A DNA stretch of 41,633 nucleotides from Bacteroidaceae bacterium (GTDB taxonomy: Bacteria > Bacteroidota > Bacteroidia > Bacteroidales > Bacteroidaceae). Position numbers and translations under genes: made by a program. The DNA is taken from the NCBI GenBank assembly GCA_902362595.1, contig CABIXF010000036.1, forward strand, positions 1-41,633. Direction: 5' to 3'. The notes below the pieces were generated by a model. It was not told the DNA's origin, ran no database searches, and saw only the letters and a program-made list of their open reading frames with translations. Shown here in pieces: positions 34,333 through 41,633 of the stretch. Position 1 is the first letter of the stretch, and each line of letters begins with the position of its first letter.

Positions 34333-34950
34333 TTATTTTTTAGGTTGTAATTTTACATGCTTACCCGACTTTGTACAAATCAAAGTACGTTTCAGAGGCT
34401 GGCGTGTCTGCATATTGAACAAGAGTCCAGGACTGAAATGCTGTCCGTTTACCCGCAGCTCAAAGTGCAGATGTTCGGTAGTGGCACGTCCCGACCTGCC
34501 AGTCAACGCAATGACCTGTCCCGCTTTTACGGTATCCCCCGATACCACCAGATTCTTAGAATTATGACTGTACAATGTTTCAAGGCCATTTTCGTGCCGT
34601 ACCACAATGACTTTTCCGTATCCTCCATAATGCTTGGCCATACGTACTACCCCATCGAATACACATACAATAGAATCATTGGCCTTCGTCTTAATGTCTG
34701 CCCCTGAATGACCTCCACGGCTTCCGTATGCCGAAATAACCTTTCCATTTCGAAGCGGAAAACAAAACTGCGAATCGGCCAAACATTCCAAATGAATTTC
34801 AAAACGGTTTCCTTTAGCAAACAAGCCCGGAGTCTGAACCCTGACATGATTACGCTCCATGTGTGTGAATCCAGTGGAAACCGGCTCACCGGCCTGAATA
34901 CTTCCTGCCCAGAAGCACCAAGCAATCATCAACCATATCAACCGCTTCAT
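34333..34950 (-). CDS. M23-family (LytM-type) metallopeptidase
   Basis: The 205-residue exported protein has a signal peptide (about 1-20). Its LytM domain at about 65-175 contains zinc ligands His81 and Asp85 (GGHSGADI) and His160/His162 (EHLHFEL), with YGGYGKVIVVRHENGLETLY between them. All four are present, so it should be an active zinc endopeptidase that cuts peptidoglycan cross-links, rather than a degenerate activator. It begins one base after the stop of the B3/4-domain gene and is the last large gene of the minus-strand run that starts at hpt or obg. Confidence 0.92.
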   Translation of the reverse strand: MKRLIWLMIAWCFWAGSIQAGEPVSTGFTHMERNHVRVQTPGLFAKGNRFEIHLECLADSQFCFPLRNGKVISAYGSRGGHSGADIKTKANDSIVCVFDGVVRMAKHYGGYGKVIVVRHENGLETLYSHNSKNLVVSGDTVKAGQVIALTGRSGRATTEHLHFELRVNGQHFSPGLLFNMQTRQPLKRTLICTKSGKHVKLQPKK

Positions 34951-34951
34951 C

Positions 34952-35620
34952 TTACTTGAAATAACAAAGTTCTACATCCTGTGCATCCGCAAACTCCTTC
35001 AACAAGTTCACCATGTAGTTCACCGCTTCCTCCAGTCCCTCACTGCCACTGTATGCATTCATTATTGCCAACAGATGCGTGGTATGCTCCGAAATCTTCG
35101 TCCGCTCATTGTCACTGGTCGGCGTACCTACACCTCCCACTGCATCCCGATACACCGGCATTCCTTCGATGTTCAGTTCTCCACGGCCGATGCCCTCATA
35201 AGGCTCACCTGCCTTTCCGATGCCCAGCACCAGTTTGTCGCCCTGAATCTTGTCACGGTCGAAACCACCGATGGAATGTCCACTGTAAATGGAAGCCAGG
35301 TTAATCAAATCCACCAGCGTATCAATCTGATACAGCGAAAGGCCTCTCAGCAATCTGCGGCACAAGGCTTCTGAAGAAGGACGGTAACGGCTAGGATCCT
35401 TTCCGCATTTCTTGTATGCCTGGCGGGTAGCCTGAATAGCCGGCATCTCTTTGATGGAATCAATGGTATATTTCTGACGATAGAGTTCGGTAAACTCCCC
35501 GATTCTTTTCCATAACGCTTCACTGTAAGGTGAATTCTTCACGGTAGCAAACACGGCAGCCCCGCGAAACTGCGGCCAAGCCTGCCGTAACTCTTCTGAT
35601 ACTTCAATTTTCAAATCCAT
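34952..35620 (-). CDS. B3/4 tRNA-editing-like domain protein
   Basis: The 222-residue cytoplasmic protein is a free-standing B3/4 domain, the editing domain of phenylalanyl-tRNA synthetase beta. Recognisable parts are MPAIQATRQAYKKCGKDP with SRYRPSSEAL, LVDLINLASIYSGHSIGGFD and GRGELNIEGMPVYRD. Stand-alone copies may clear mischarged tRNA, but this is not proved for this type. The start at 35620 (MDLKIEVSEEL) is chosen because the longer frame to 35734 would run into pgeF and adds nothing family-like. It lies 17 bases after the pgeF stop and one base before the M23 gene. Confidence 0.87.
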   Translation of the reverse strand: MDLKIEVSEELRQAWPQFRGAAVFATVKNSPYSEALWKRIGEFTELYRQKYTIDSIKEMPAIQATRQAYKKCGKDPSRYRPSSEALCRRLLRGLSLYQIDTLVDLINLASIYSGHSIGGFDRDKIQGDKLVLGIGKAGEPYEGIGRGELNIEGMPVYRDAVGGVGTPTSDNERTKISEHTTHLLAIMNAYSGSEGLEEAVNYMVNLLKEFADAQDVELCYFK

Positions 35621-35637
35621 TCTGCAAACTCTCCTTT

Positions 35638-36444
35638 CTATTTTTCCATTCGCATAATTCCCGACAAAATACGTCCGGAATGAATGCCCAGACGACGTGC
35701 CGAAAAGAAATCCGTATAATGCTGATAGGTACAAACACCTGCCACTTCAATATGAGATGCTTTTACACCTTTCGACAACAATTGCAGGCGATTGGCCTCC
35801 CACAGGTCGATGTGCCACTTTGCATACCGTCGGGCTATCCTCGCCATATCAAATCCGGCGACTTCAAAAGCTTCATACACCTCCTCGCCTACCTCAAACG
35901 CTTCAAGAGAAATTCCCGGTCCGATACAGGCCCACACATCTTCTCCTTCCGTGCCATACAGTTCGCGCATCCGGTCGAAGGTCTTTTCCACAATCCGGGC
36001 TACCGTCCCCCGCCATCCGGCATGAACAGCCGCCACCACCTTGTGCTTCCTATCATAACAAAGCACCGGGATACAATCGGCGGTAGAGATACAAAGGCAC
36101 ACTCCCACCTTGTCACTGACCAAAGCATCCACTCCCTCCAGCAATTCTCTTCTTTTCTCCGGAGGAAATCCTATAAACTCATCATCAATCACCCTCACCG
36201 TCGTGCCGTGTGTCTGATGAGGCACCACCAGCATTTTCGGACGGACAGGCATCAATGAGCACAATAACTCCCTGTTCTGTTCCACTTTTTCAGGATTATC
36301 CCCACAATAATGGTTACAGTTGAACGAGGCATAGTTTCCCTCACTACAGCCTCCATGACGGGTGGTAGAAAAACAAAAGATGTCGGTGCGCGAGCTCATC
36401 CGGTCGTACACCCACATCCTTTTATCCTTAGTCAGATGATCCAT
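35638..36444 (-). CDS. pgeF: Multicopper-oxidase-like purine nucleoside phosphorylase (YfiH/PgeF)
   Basis: The 268-residue protein belongs to the DUF152/YfiH family, now known to include purine nucleoside phosphorylases and a peptidoglycan-editing factor; it was once called polyphenol oxidase. The zinc site is visible as His79 (VPHQTHG), Cys124 (STADCIPVL) and His141 (AVHAGWRG). The N-terminal part carries TTRHGGCSEGNYASFN. The start codon overlaps the obg stop by one base (TAATG at 36442-36446), so the genes are translationally coupled. Neighbours hpt and adk also handle purines, which favours the nucleoside role, though that is only context. Confidence 0.92.
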   Translation of the reverse strand: MDHLTKDKRMWVYDRMSSRTDIFCFSTTRHGGCSEGNYASFNCNHYCGDNPEKVEQNRELLCSLMPVRPKMLVVPHQTHGTTVRVIDDEFIGFPPEKRRELLEGVDALVSDKVGVCLCISTADCIPVLCYDRKHKVVAAVHAGWRGTVARIVEKTFDRMRELYGTEGEDVWACIGPGISLEAFEVGEEVYEAFEVAGFDMARIARRYAKWHIDLWEANRLQLLSKGVKASHIEVAGVCTYQHYTDFFSARRLGIHSGRILSGIMRMEK

Positions 36445-37628
36445 TACTTCTGTGTTTCGTCGTCCCAGTCTTCCTCTTCGTACTCGTAGTCGAAGTCATC
36501 TTCGTCCGTATCCTCCTCGTATTCATACTCGAAGTCCTCGTCCTCACCCATATCTTCCAGTTCTTTCTGGAGTTTCTTCAGGTCCTTCGGACGATGTACG
36601 ATGGCTTCCCGACGTACGGCCTCCAACTGGTTGCTGTCTTTATTCAATTCCGTCCACAACAGGTCCTTCAACTGTTGGATACCCATTCCGGACACCGAAG
36701 AAATAAAGACATGCGGTATATCTTCAGGCAATGTAGGCCCCAGCATCTGCATCAACTCCTCATCCAGCATATCACACTTCGTGATAGCCAGCACCCGCTG
36801 TTTGTCCAGCATCTCCGGATTGAAGGTAGCCAACTCATGGAGCAGAATCTCATACTCCTTCCGGATGTCGTCCGTATCGCCCGGCACCATGAACAACAGC
36901 AGGGAGTTACGCTCGATATGACGCAAAAAACGCAGTCCCAGCCCCTTTCCTTCACTGGCCCCTTCAATGATACCCGGGATGTCCGCCATCACGAACGACT
37001 TTCCTTCGCGATAAGACACGATACCCAGATTCGGTTCCAGCGTGGTAAAAGGATAATTGGCAATCTTCGGACGGGCCGCAGAAACGGCTGCCAGCAAGGT
37101 TGATTTTCCCGCATTCGGGAAACCCACCAGACCCACATCAGCCAATAATTTCAATTCCAAAATCACCGTCATCTCCTGCATGGGTTCCCCCGGTTGAGCA
37201 AAACGAGGTGCCTGACGGGTAGCTGTACGAAAATGCCAGTTGCCCAGTCCGCCACGTCCGCCTTTCAACAAGATGACTTCTTGTCCGTGCTCCGTTACGT
37301 CGCACACATATTCGCCGGTTTCGGCATTATATACTACGGTTCCGCATGGAACCTCGATGACCTTGTCTGCCCCATCTTTTCCGAAGCTCTTGTTCTTCGA
37401 ACCGTTTCCGCCGTGTTCCGCAAACACATGACGGTCGTATTTCAGGTGCAGCAACGTCCAATAGTTGCGGTTTCCCCGCAAAATCACATGACCTCCTCTA
37501 CCACCGTCGCCACCGTCTGGACCTCCGTTGGGCATATACTTCTCACGGCGCATGTGCACCGAACCGCGGCCTCCTTTTCCGGAGCGGCAATAGATTTTTA
37601 CGTAATCAACAAAATTCGATTCAGCCAT
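36444..37628 (-). CDS. obgE: Obg/CgtA-family GTPase
   Basis: The 394-residue GTPase acts in late 50S ribosome assembly and stress control. The glycine-rich Obg fold is at 1-157 ([20 protein letters not shown]). The G domain has the P-loop GFPNAGKST at about 168-176, [18 protein letters not shown] and TKCD. The C-terminal about 45 residues are a strongly acidic Glu/Asp/Tyr tail ([17 protein letters not shown]) instead of a folded OCT domain, a common variation. It is followed by pgeF with overlapping stop and start. A hairpin lies between adk and this gene. Confidence 0.96.
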   Translation of the reverse strand: MAESNFVDYVKIYCRSGKGGRGSVHMRREKYMPNGGPDGGDGGRGGHVILRGNRNYWTLLHLKYDRHVFAEHGGNGSKNKSFGKDGADKVIEVPCGTVVYNAETGEYVCDVTEHGQEVILLKGGRGGLGNWHFRTATRQAPRFAQPGEPMQEMTVILELKLLADVGLVGFPNAGKSTLLAAVSAARPKIANYPFTTLEPNLGIVSYREGKSFVMADIPGIIEGASEGKGLGLRFLRHIERNSLLLFMVPGDTDDIRKEYEILLHELATFNPEMLDKQRVLAITKCDMLDEELMQMLGPTLPEDIPHVFISSVSGMGIQQLKDLLWTELNKDSNQLEAVRREAIVHRPKDLKKLQKELEDMGEDEDFEYEYEEDTDEDDFDYEYEEEDWDDETQK

Positions 37629-37643
37629 AATTTAAAATTTAAG

Positions 37644-37673
37644 AACTGGCAGACTGTCCCCAGCCCGCCAGTT
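37644..37673 (-). terminator. Hairpin between adk and obg
   Basis: AACTGGC (37644-37650) pairs with GCCAGTT (37667-37673), with an inner CTG/CAG pair. On the minus strand it is followed by CTTAAATTTT, only weakly T-rich. It may attenuate read-through from adk into obg rather than end transcription. Confidence 0.5.
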
Positions 37674-37683
37674 TTTCCATTAT

Positions 37684-38253
37684 TTAAAGTTTATCGATAG
37701 CTGCACAGATGTCAGCGAAGATGCCTTCCATAGTACCCAGACCCTGGATGTGGCAATATTTACCGTCGTTCTTGTACCAGTCAATCAACGGAGCTGTCTG
37801 AGAATGATATACCACCAGACGTTTCTTGATAGTCTCTTCGTTGTCGTCGGCACGGCCTGATTCCTGTCCACGTTTGATCAGACGAGTCATCAGTTCTTCT
37901 TCCGGCACTTCCAGGTCGAGCATGATAGACACTTCCTGGCCACGTTCCTGCAACATTTTCTTCAATGCTTCTGCCTGAGCAATGGTACGAGGGAATCCAT
38001 CGAAGATTACGCCCTTGCTATCTTTGAAACTGTCGAACACGCTAGCCAGAATGTCAATCATCAATGCATCAGGAATCAGCTGACCATTGTCGATATAACC
38101 TTTGGCTGTCTTACCCAGCTCTGTACCGTTCTTGATTTCTGCACGCAATACATCTCCCGTAGAAATATGGTTCAAACCATACTTTTCCACAATACGAGCA
38201 CTCTGAGTTCCCTTACCTGAACCCGGAGCACCAAAAATTACAATATTCAACAT
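37684..38253 (-). CDS. adk: Adenylate kinase
   Basis: Adenylate kinase converts AMP and ATP to two ADP in the cytoplasm. The 189 residues show the P-loop IFGAPGSGKGTQS at 5-17, the AMP-binding HISTGDVLRAEI and FDGFPRTIAQAEAL, and the LID region with RLIKRGQESGRADDN. The length is that of short-LID enzymes (about 190) rather than the 214 of E. coli, so no zinc-binding Cys cluster is expected or seen. It follows hpt by 26 bases and probably shares its transcript. Confidence 0.97.
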   Translation of the reverse strand: MLNIVIFGAPGSGKGTQSARIVEKYGLNHISTGDVLRAEIKNGTELGKTAKGYIDNGQLIPDALMIDILASVFDSFKDSKGVIFDGFPRTIAQAEALKKMLQERGQEVSIMLDLEVPEEELMTRLIKRGQESGRADDNEETIKKRLVVYHSQTAPLIDWYKNDGKYCHIQGLGTMEGIFADICAAIDKL

Positions 38254-38279
38254 GTTATTTAGATATGATTTATAAAAAA

Positions 38280-38816
38280 TTATTCGATAACCGTATAAAT
38301 ATCACGATAGTTCCGACCAAGTCCATCATAATCAAGACCATATCCCACAATAAAATCATTAGGAATATTCATGGCCACATAATGAATATTCAGATCGACT
38401 TTCAGCTTGTCTGGTTTCACCAGCAACGTAGCAATACGGATTTCTTTTGGATTACGTGCCTTCAAAGTTTCCAGCAGACGCTGCATGGTCAGTCCTGTAT
38501 CCACGATATCTTCTACAATCACCACTGTACGTCCTGCAATGTCTTCGTTCAAGCCCACCAGTTCCTTCACTTTTCCAGTAGAAGCCGTACCTTCGTATGA
38601 AGCCAATTTCACAAACGAAATCTCACACGGAATCGTCAGATGCTTCATCAAGTCGGCAGTGAACATGAACGAGCCATTCAATACACTCAAAAACAACGGA
38701 TTTTCACCCTCCAAATCACGATTGATTTCATCGGCTACACGTGCCACTTCCTTCAATATTTCCGCCTCCGGGATAAACGTTTTGAAACGCTTGTCTTTTA
38801 TCTGAATCGTCTCCAT
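38280..38816 (-). CDS. hpt: Hypoxanthine phosphoribosyltransferase
   Basis: This purine salvage enzyme makes IMP (and GMP) from the base and PRPP. The 178-residue protein has the PRPP loop VVIVEDIVDTGLTMQ, the flexible-loop region SYEGTASTGKVKE and the base-specificity segment FIVGYGLDYDGLGRN. The length and all three signatures are standard. It is the first gene of the hpt-adk unit, led by a full -7 box at 38844-38851, and diverges from the NAD(P)HX repair gene. Confidence 0.96.
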   Translation of the reverse strand: METIQIKDKRFKTFIPEAEILKEVARVADEINRDLEGENPLFLSVLNGSFMFTADLMKHLTIPCEISFVKLASYEGTASTGKVKELVGLNEDIAGRTVVIVEDIVDTGLTMQRLLETLKARNPKEIRIATLLVKPDKLKVDLNIHYVAMNIPNDFIVGYGLDYDGLGRNYRDIYTVIE

Positions 38817-38843
38817 GTTATGATGTAGTTTTTAGAAATTGCG

Positions 38844-38851
38844 CAAATTTA
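38844..38851 (-). promoter_or_regulatory. -7 box of hpt-adk
   Basis: The minus strand reads TAAATTTG, a full TAnnTTTG match, 27 bases before the hpt ATG. The -33 position has no clear TTTG. Confidence 0.6.
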
Positions 38852-38938
38852 CGGATTTTCCCTAAAACCGCCGCACATCCCCCTGAGTATTTAAAGATAT
38901 TTTCAATAGAACATATACACCATTCGAGGCTTTTTTCG

Positions 38939-38946
38939 TACTTTTA
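38939..38946 (+). promoter_or_regulatory. -7 box of the NAD(P)HX repair gene
   Basis: TACTTTTA differs from TAnnTTTG only at the last base and ends 24 bases before the ATG at 38971. Confidence 0.45.
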
Positions 38947-38970
38947 CCGACAAATAGCTATTTATACACA

Positions 38971-40488
38971 ATGAAAATTTTGAGTTGTACACAACAAAAG
39001 GAGGCTGATGCATACACCATCGCCCATGAATCCATATTATCTATCAACCTTATGGAAAAGGCTGCCGGATTATTGGCACAAGCCATCAGCGAAAAATGGG
39101 ACAAATCTCATCGCATCATCGTTTTTGCCGGTCCAGGAAACAACGGAGGTGATGCTCTTGCTGTAGCCCGCATTCTTTTTCTGAAGAACTATCCGGTCGA
39201 AGCTTACCTTTTTAACGTAAAAGGTACGCTATCTGAAGAATGTCTGACCAACGTGCAACGTTTGAAAGACTGCGGATTTGCCAATTATACCGAAGTCAGC
39301 AGTCAATTCGACCCTCCTCGTCTTGGAGGTCATGACGTCATCGTGGACGGTCTGTTTGGCTCAGGCCTCAACAAACCTCTGAGTGGCGGATTTGCATCCG
39401 TTGTTCAATACATCAACGCTTCCCCTGCACAGGTAGTATCCATTGATATTCCTTCTGGACTGATGGGGGAAGATAACACCCACAATATCCGTCAGAACAT
39501 CATCAAAGCCAATCTGACACTGAGCATCCAATTGCCTAAGCTTTCTTTCCTCTTTGCAGAAAATGCCGACATAGTAGGTGAATGGCAATTGCTTGACATC
39601 GGCATCAGCCATGAATTTATCGAAAAAGCCAAAACGCCCTACCTCATCACCGAAGCCGATGAAATGCGGGCACTCATCAAACCAAGAAAGAAATTTGCTC
39701 ATAAAGGCATGTTCGGACACGGCCTGTTGATAGCCGGTTCATACGGAATGGGAGGTGCAGCCATACTGGCTTCACGTGCCTGCCTACGTACAGGTATTGG
39801 CTTGTTAACCGTACATACTCCTGTTTGCAATCACAACCTGCTACAAAGCAACGTCCCGGAAGCCATGGTACAAGACGATGTACACGACCGATATTTTGCC
39901 GAAGCTGCCGACCTAGACAATTTTCAAGCTGTAGCTATCGGCCCTGGACTAGGACAGGAAGAAGTGACCGTACAAGCTCTTTTCGACCAGATAAGTAATT
40001 GCTACATTCCGTTAGTACTGGATGCAGATGCCTTGAATATTTTCAGCAACTACCGTAATTATCTGACCCGCATACCACGCCACAGCATCCTCACACCGCA
40101 TGTCAAGGAATTGGAACGTATCATCGGCCGTTGCAGCAACAGTTACGAACGACTTTCCAAAGCCAAAGAACTAGCGGCTTACCTACAATGCTACATTGTG
40201 TTGAAAGGTGCATGGACCGCTATTATTACTCCTGACGGAGTCACCTATTTCAATCCGACAGGCAACCCGGGAATGGCTACAGCTGGAAGTGGAGATGTAC
40301 TTACAGGCATCATTCTCTCTCTCCTTTCACAAGGATACACTCAGGAAGAAGCTTGTCGGCTGGGAGTCTACGTACATGGATTGGCCGGTGATATTGCCTG
40401 CCAGAAGAAAGGAGTTATCAGCATGACTTCCGGCGATATTGTAGAAGCCCTGCCTGAAGCATGGAAACAACTAACTGAAACTAAATGA
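38971..40488 (+). CDS. nnr: Bifunctional NAD(P)H-hydrate epimerase / ADP-dependent dehydratase
   Basis: The 505-residue protein repairs damaged NADHX and NADPHX. The N-terminal YjeF epimerase domain (1-215) shows VFAGPGNNGGDALAVARIL and VDGLFGSGLNKPLSG. The C-terminal ribokinase-like dehydratase (about 230-500) shows HKGMFGHGLLIAGSYGMGG, LDADALNIFS, LTPHVKELERI and NPGMATAGSGDVLTGII with the catalytic Asp. This fused form is the usual bacterial arrangement. Its stop overlaps the start of the following DUF4831 gene (ATGA at 40485-40488), so the two are co-translated. It diverges from hpt. Confidence 0.96.
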   Translation: MKILSCTQQKEADAYTIAHESILSINLMEKAAGLLAQAISEKWDKSHRIIVFAGPGNNGGDALAVARILFLKNYPVEAYLFNVKGTLSEECLTNVQRLKDCGFANYTEVSSQFDPPRLGGHDVIVDGLFGSGLNKPLSGGFASVVQYINASPAQVVSIDIPSGLMGEDNTHNIRQNIIKANLTLSIQLPKLSFLFAENADIVGEWQLLDIGISHEFIEKAKTPYLITEADEMRALIKPRKKFAHKGMFGHGLLIAGSYGMGGAAILASRACLRTGIGLLTVHTPVCNHNLLQSNVPEAMVQDDVHDRYFAEAADLDNFQAVAIGPGLGQEEVTVQALFDQISNCYIPLVLDADALNIFSNYRNYLTRIPRHSILTPHVKELERIIGRCSNSYERLSKAKELAAYLQCYIVLKGAWTAIITPDGVTYFNPTGNPGMATAGSGDVLTGIILSLLSQGYTQEEACRLGVYVHGLAGDIACQKKGVISMTSGDIVEALPEAWKQLTETK

Positions 40489-41534
40489 CAGACAATATGA
40501 AAAGAGGAATCATCGCATTGGGATTACTGGCTTCTCTAAGTGCCTATTCCCAAGAAAGCTACGTGCCACAGGAAGGGGAAGGAATTGTCTACTTCCTGCC
40601 AAAGACAAAAATCGCTATCGATATCATTGCTACAAAAATCAATTATCAGCCGGGAGATTTTTGTCTTTATGCCAATCGCTATCTCCGACTGAACGATGTA
40701 AATACCCATCCTGAAAGTCACTGGGAAATCAAAGATATTCAAGTACGCTTGGTAGGTGTCCCTGATTCAACAAAAGCGTATATCATGAAGATCAAAGACA
40801 AAAATATGGCTTCCAACGTAGAACTTACTGATGAAGGCATCGTAAAAGCCATCAATACCACCTCTACTGAGGAAGAGACACTTCCAGACTACAATCTAGA
40901 AAGGACTCAACCGGGAGAAGACGCACGCACATACATGACTGAAGACATACTGATGGCTGGTTCTACTGCCAAGATGGCTGAACTTACCGCTCGTGAAATC
41001 TATAACATTCGCGACAGCAAGAACCTTATTCTACGTGGACAAGCTGATACTATGCCTAAAGATGGAGCCTCCTTGCAACTGGTCATCGACCAACTAAGCA
41101 AACAAGAAAAAGCACTGACGCAAGCGTTCACAGGCGTAACCAGTCGTACAGACAAGGTATTTACCATTCTGATAGAACCTGGAGAAGAGACACAAGAACA
41201 AATTGCGGCACGCTTTTCAACTCAACTAGGCGTACTTCCGACTGATAACCTGGCGGGAGAACCCATCTATATTCGTATCCGTAACATTTCTTCTTTCCAC
41301 GCACCTGAAGAGAAAAAGAAGAAAAAAAGAAAAGATGATATCATCTATAATATACCAGGGAAAGGAAAAGTTACAGTCAGCTACAAGGGGAAAGAACTTT
41401 TCAATGAAGAAATGCCACTTACCCAGTATGGATATACAGAAGCACTTGTAGACGGACTATTTGAGAAAAAAATCAATACCCGGGTTATTTTCAATTCCAC
41501 CACGGGAGGTATCCTGAAAATTGACAAAGATTAA
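40485..41534 (+). CDS. DUF4831-family exported protein
   Basis: The 349-residue protein has a signal peptide (KRGIIALGLLASLSAYSQ) and matches the Bacteroidales DUF4831 family, of unknown function. Recognisable parts are EGIVYFLPKTKIAIDIIA, FCLYANRYL, ARTYMTEDILMAGSTAKMAE and TAREIYNIRDSKNLI. No catalytic motif or lipobox is visible, so it is probably periplasmic or secreted. A second Met at 40497 gives a shorter, tidier signal peptide and is an equally likely start; 40485 overlaps the upstream stop. A Lys-rich stretch (about 282-288) lies in the last third. It is the last gene before a strong terminator. Confidence 0.87.
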   Translation: MTDNMKRGIIALGLLASLSAYSQESYVPQEGEGIVYFLPKTKIAIDIIATKINYQPGDFCLYANRYLRLNDVNTHPESHWEIKDIQVRLVGVPDSTKAYIMKIKDKNMASNVELTDEGIVKAINTTSTEEETLPDYNLERTQPGEDARTYMTEDILMAGSTAKMAELTAREIYNIRDSKNLILRGQADTMPKDGASLQLVIDQLSKQEKALTQAFTGVTSRTDKVFTILIEPGEETQEQIAARFSTQLGVLPTDNLAGEPIYIRIRNISSFHAPEEKKKKKRKDDIIYNIPGKGKVTVSYKGKELFNEEMPLTQYGYTEALVDGLFEKKINTRVIFNSTTGGILKIDKD

Positions 41535-41546
41535 TCTATCTAGATT

Positions 41547-41569
41547 GGGGATATTCAGTAAATGTCCCC
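41547..41569. terminator. Small hairpin after the DUF4831 gene
   Basis: GGGGATATT (41547-41555) pairs with AATGTCCCC (41561-41569) with one wobble and a five-base loop. No T run follows on the plus strand, so it may be an RNA 3'-end protector or pause element in tandem with the next hairpin. Confidence 0.45.
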
Positions 41570-41570
41570 C

Positions 41571-41631
41571 AAAAATAAAATGGCATATGAAGTGATTATG
41601 GTCTATCATTTTCATATGCCATTTTTATTGT
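41571..41631. terminator. Strong terminator at the right edge
   Basis: TGGCATATGAA (41581-41591) pairs perfectly with TTCATATGCCA (41611-41621), extended by AAAA/TTTT, with the loop at 41592-41610 and TTTTTATT after it. It ends the nnr-DUF4831 transcript and could also stop a gene coming from the right. Confidence 0.85.
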
Positions 41632-41633
41632 CA

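Overview
The window looks like a gut Bacteroidales chromosome, most like Bacteroides or Phocaeicola. The reasons are a SusC/SusD pair, a hybrid two-component regulator, promoters with the Bacteroides -7 box TAnnTTTG, start codons without clear Shine-Dalgarno sequences, a DUF4831 protein, and a conserved hpt-adk-obg-pgeF housekeeping run. I saw no rRNA, tRNA, CRISPR array, prophage or complete transposon.

Region 1 (1-14.1 kb) is a polysaccharide utilisation locus (PUL) in visible decay. At the left edge a susD gene breaks off after about 200 codons at what looks like an insertion-sequence end. It is followed by a full susC and, divergently, a 14-blade hybrid two-component sensor. Three enzyme genes on the minus strand follow: a GH43 enzyme resembling subfamily 24 exo-beta-1,3-galactanases, a fused GH105-DUF2264 protein, and a seven-bladed-propeller enzyme of the GH145/PL25 kind. 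Between the first two lies the internally deleted remnant of a second GH43-like gene. Together the enzymes fit removal of rhamnose-glucuronate caps and galactan backbone from plant arabinogalactan. This is an inference from families; no substrate is shown by the sequence.

Region 2 (14.2-26.9 kb) is mostly core metabolism: murF and trpS (minus), carB (plus), a TlpA-like thioredoxin (minus), yaaA (plus), a TonB receptor paired with a surface beta-helix lipoprotein instead of SusD, and manA. The convergent carB/tlpA gap holds a six-unit array of 22-bp palindromes.

Region 3 (26.9-32.8 kb) is an AraC-type regulator divergent from a tightly coupled operon: secreted esterase, TolC, HlyD/EmrA-like adaptor and 14-TM-type MFS pump. 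Three 9-bp direct repeats lie between the two transcription units.

Region 4 (32.8-41.6 kb) has two small outer-membrane barrels, a 64-codon basic ORF, and the minus-strand run hpt, adk, obg, pgeF, B3/4-domain protein and M23 peptidase. Divergent from hpt are the bifunctional NAD(P)HX repair enzyme and a DUF4831 protein, closed by a strong terminator at the right edge.

The least explained signals are the two arrays of 22-bp palindromic units (4297-4380 and 20121-20246). They share a period and architecture but not sequence. The GH105-DUF2264 fusion next to the GH145/PL25-like propeller is the most interesting biochemical lead.
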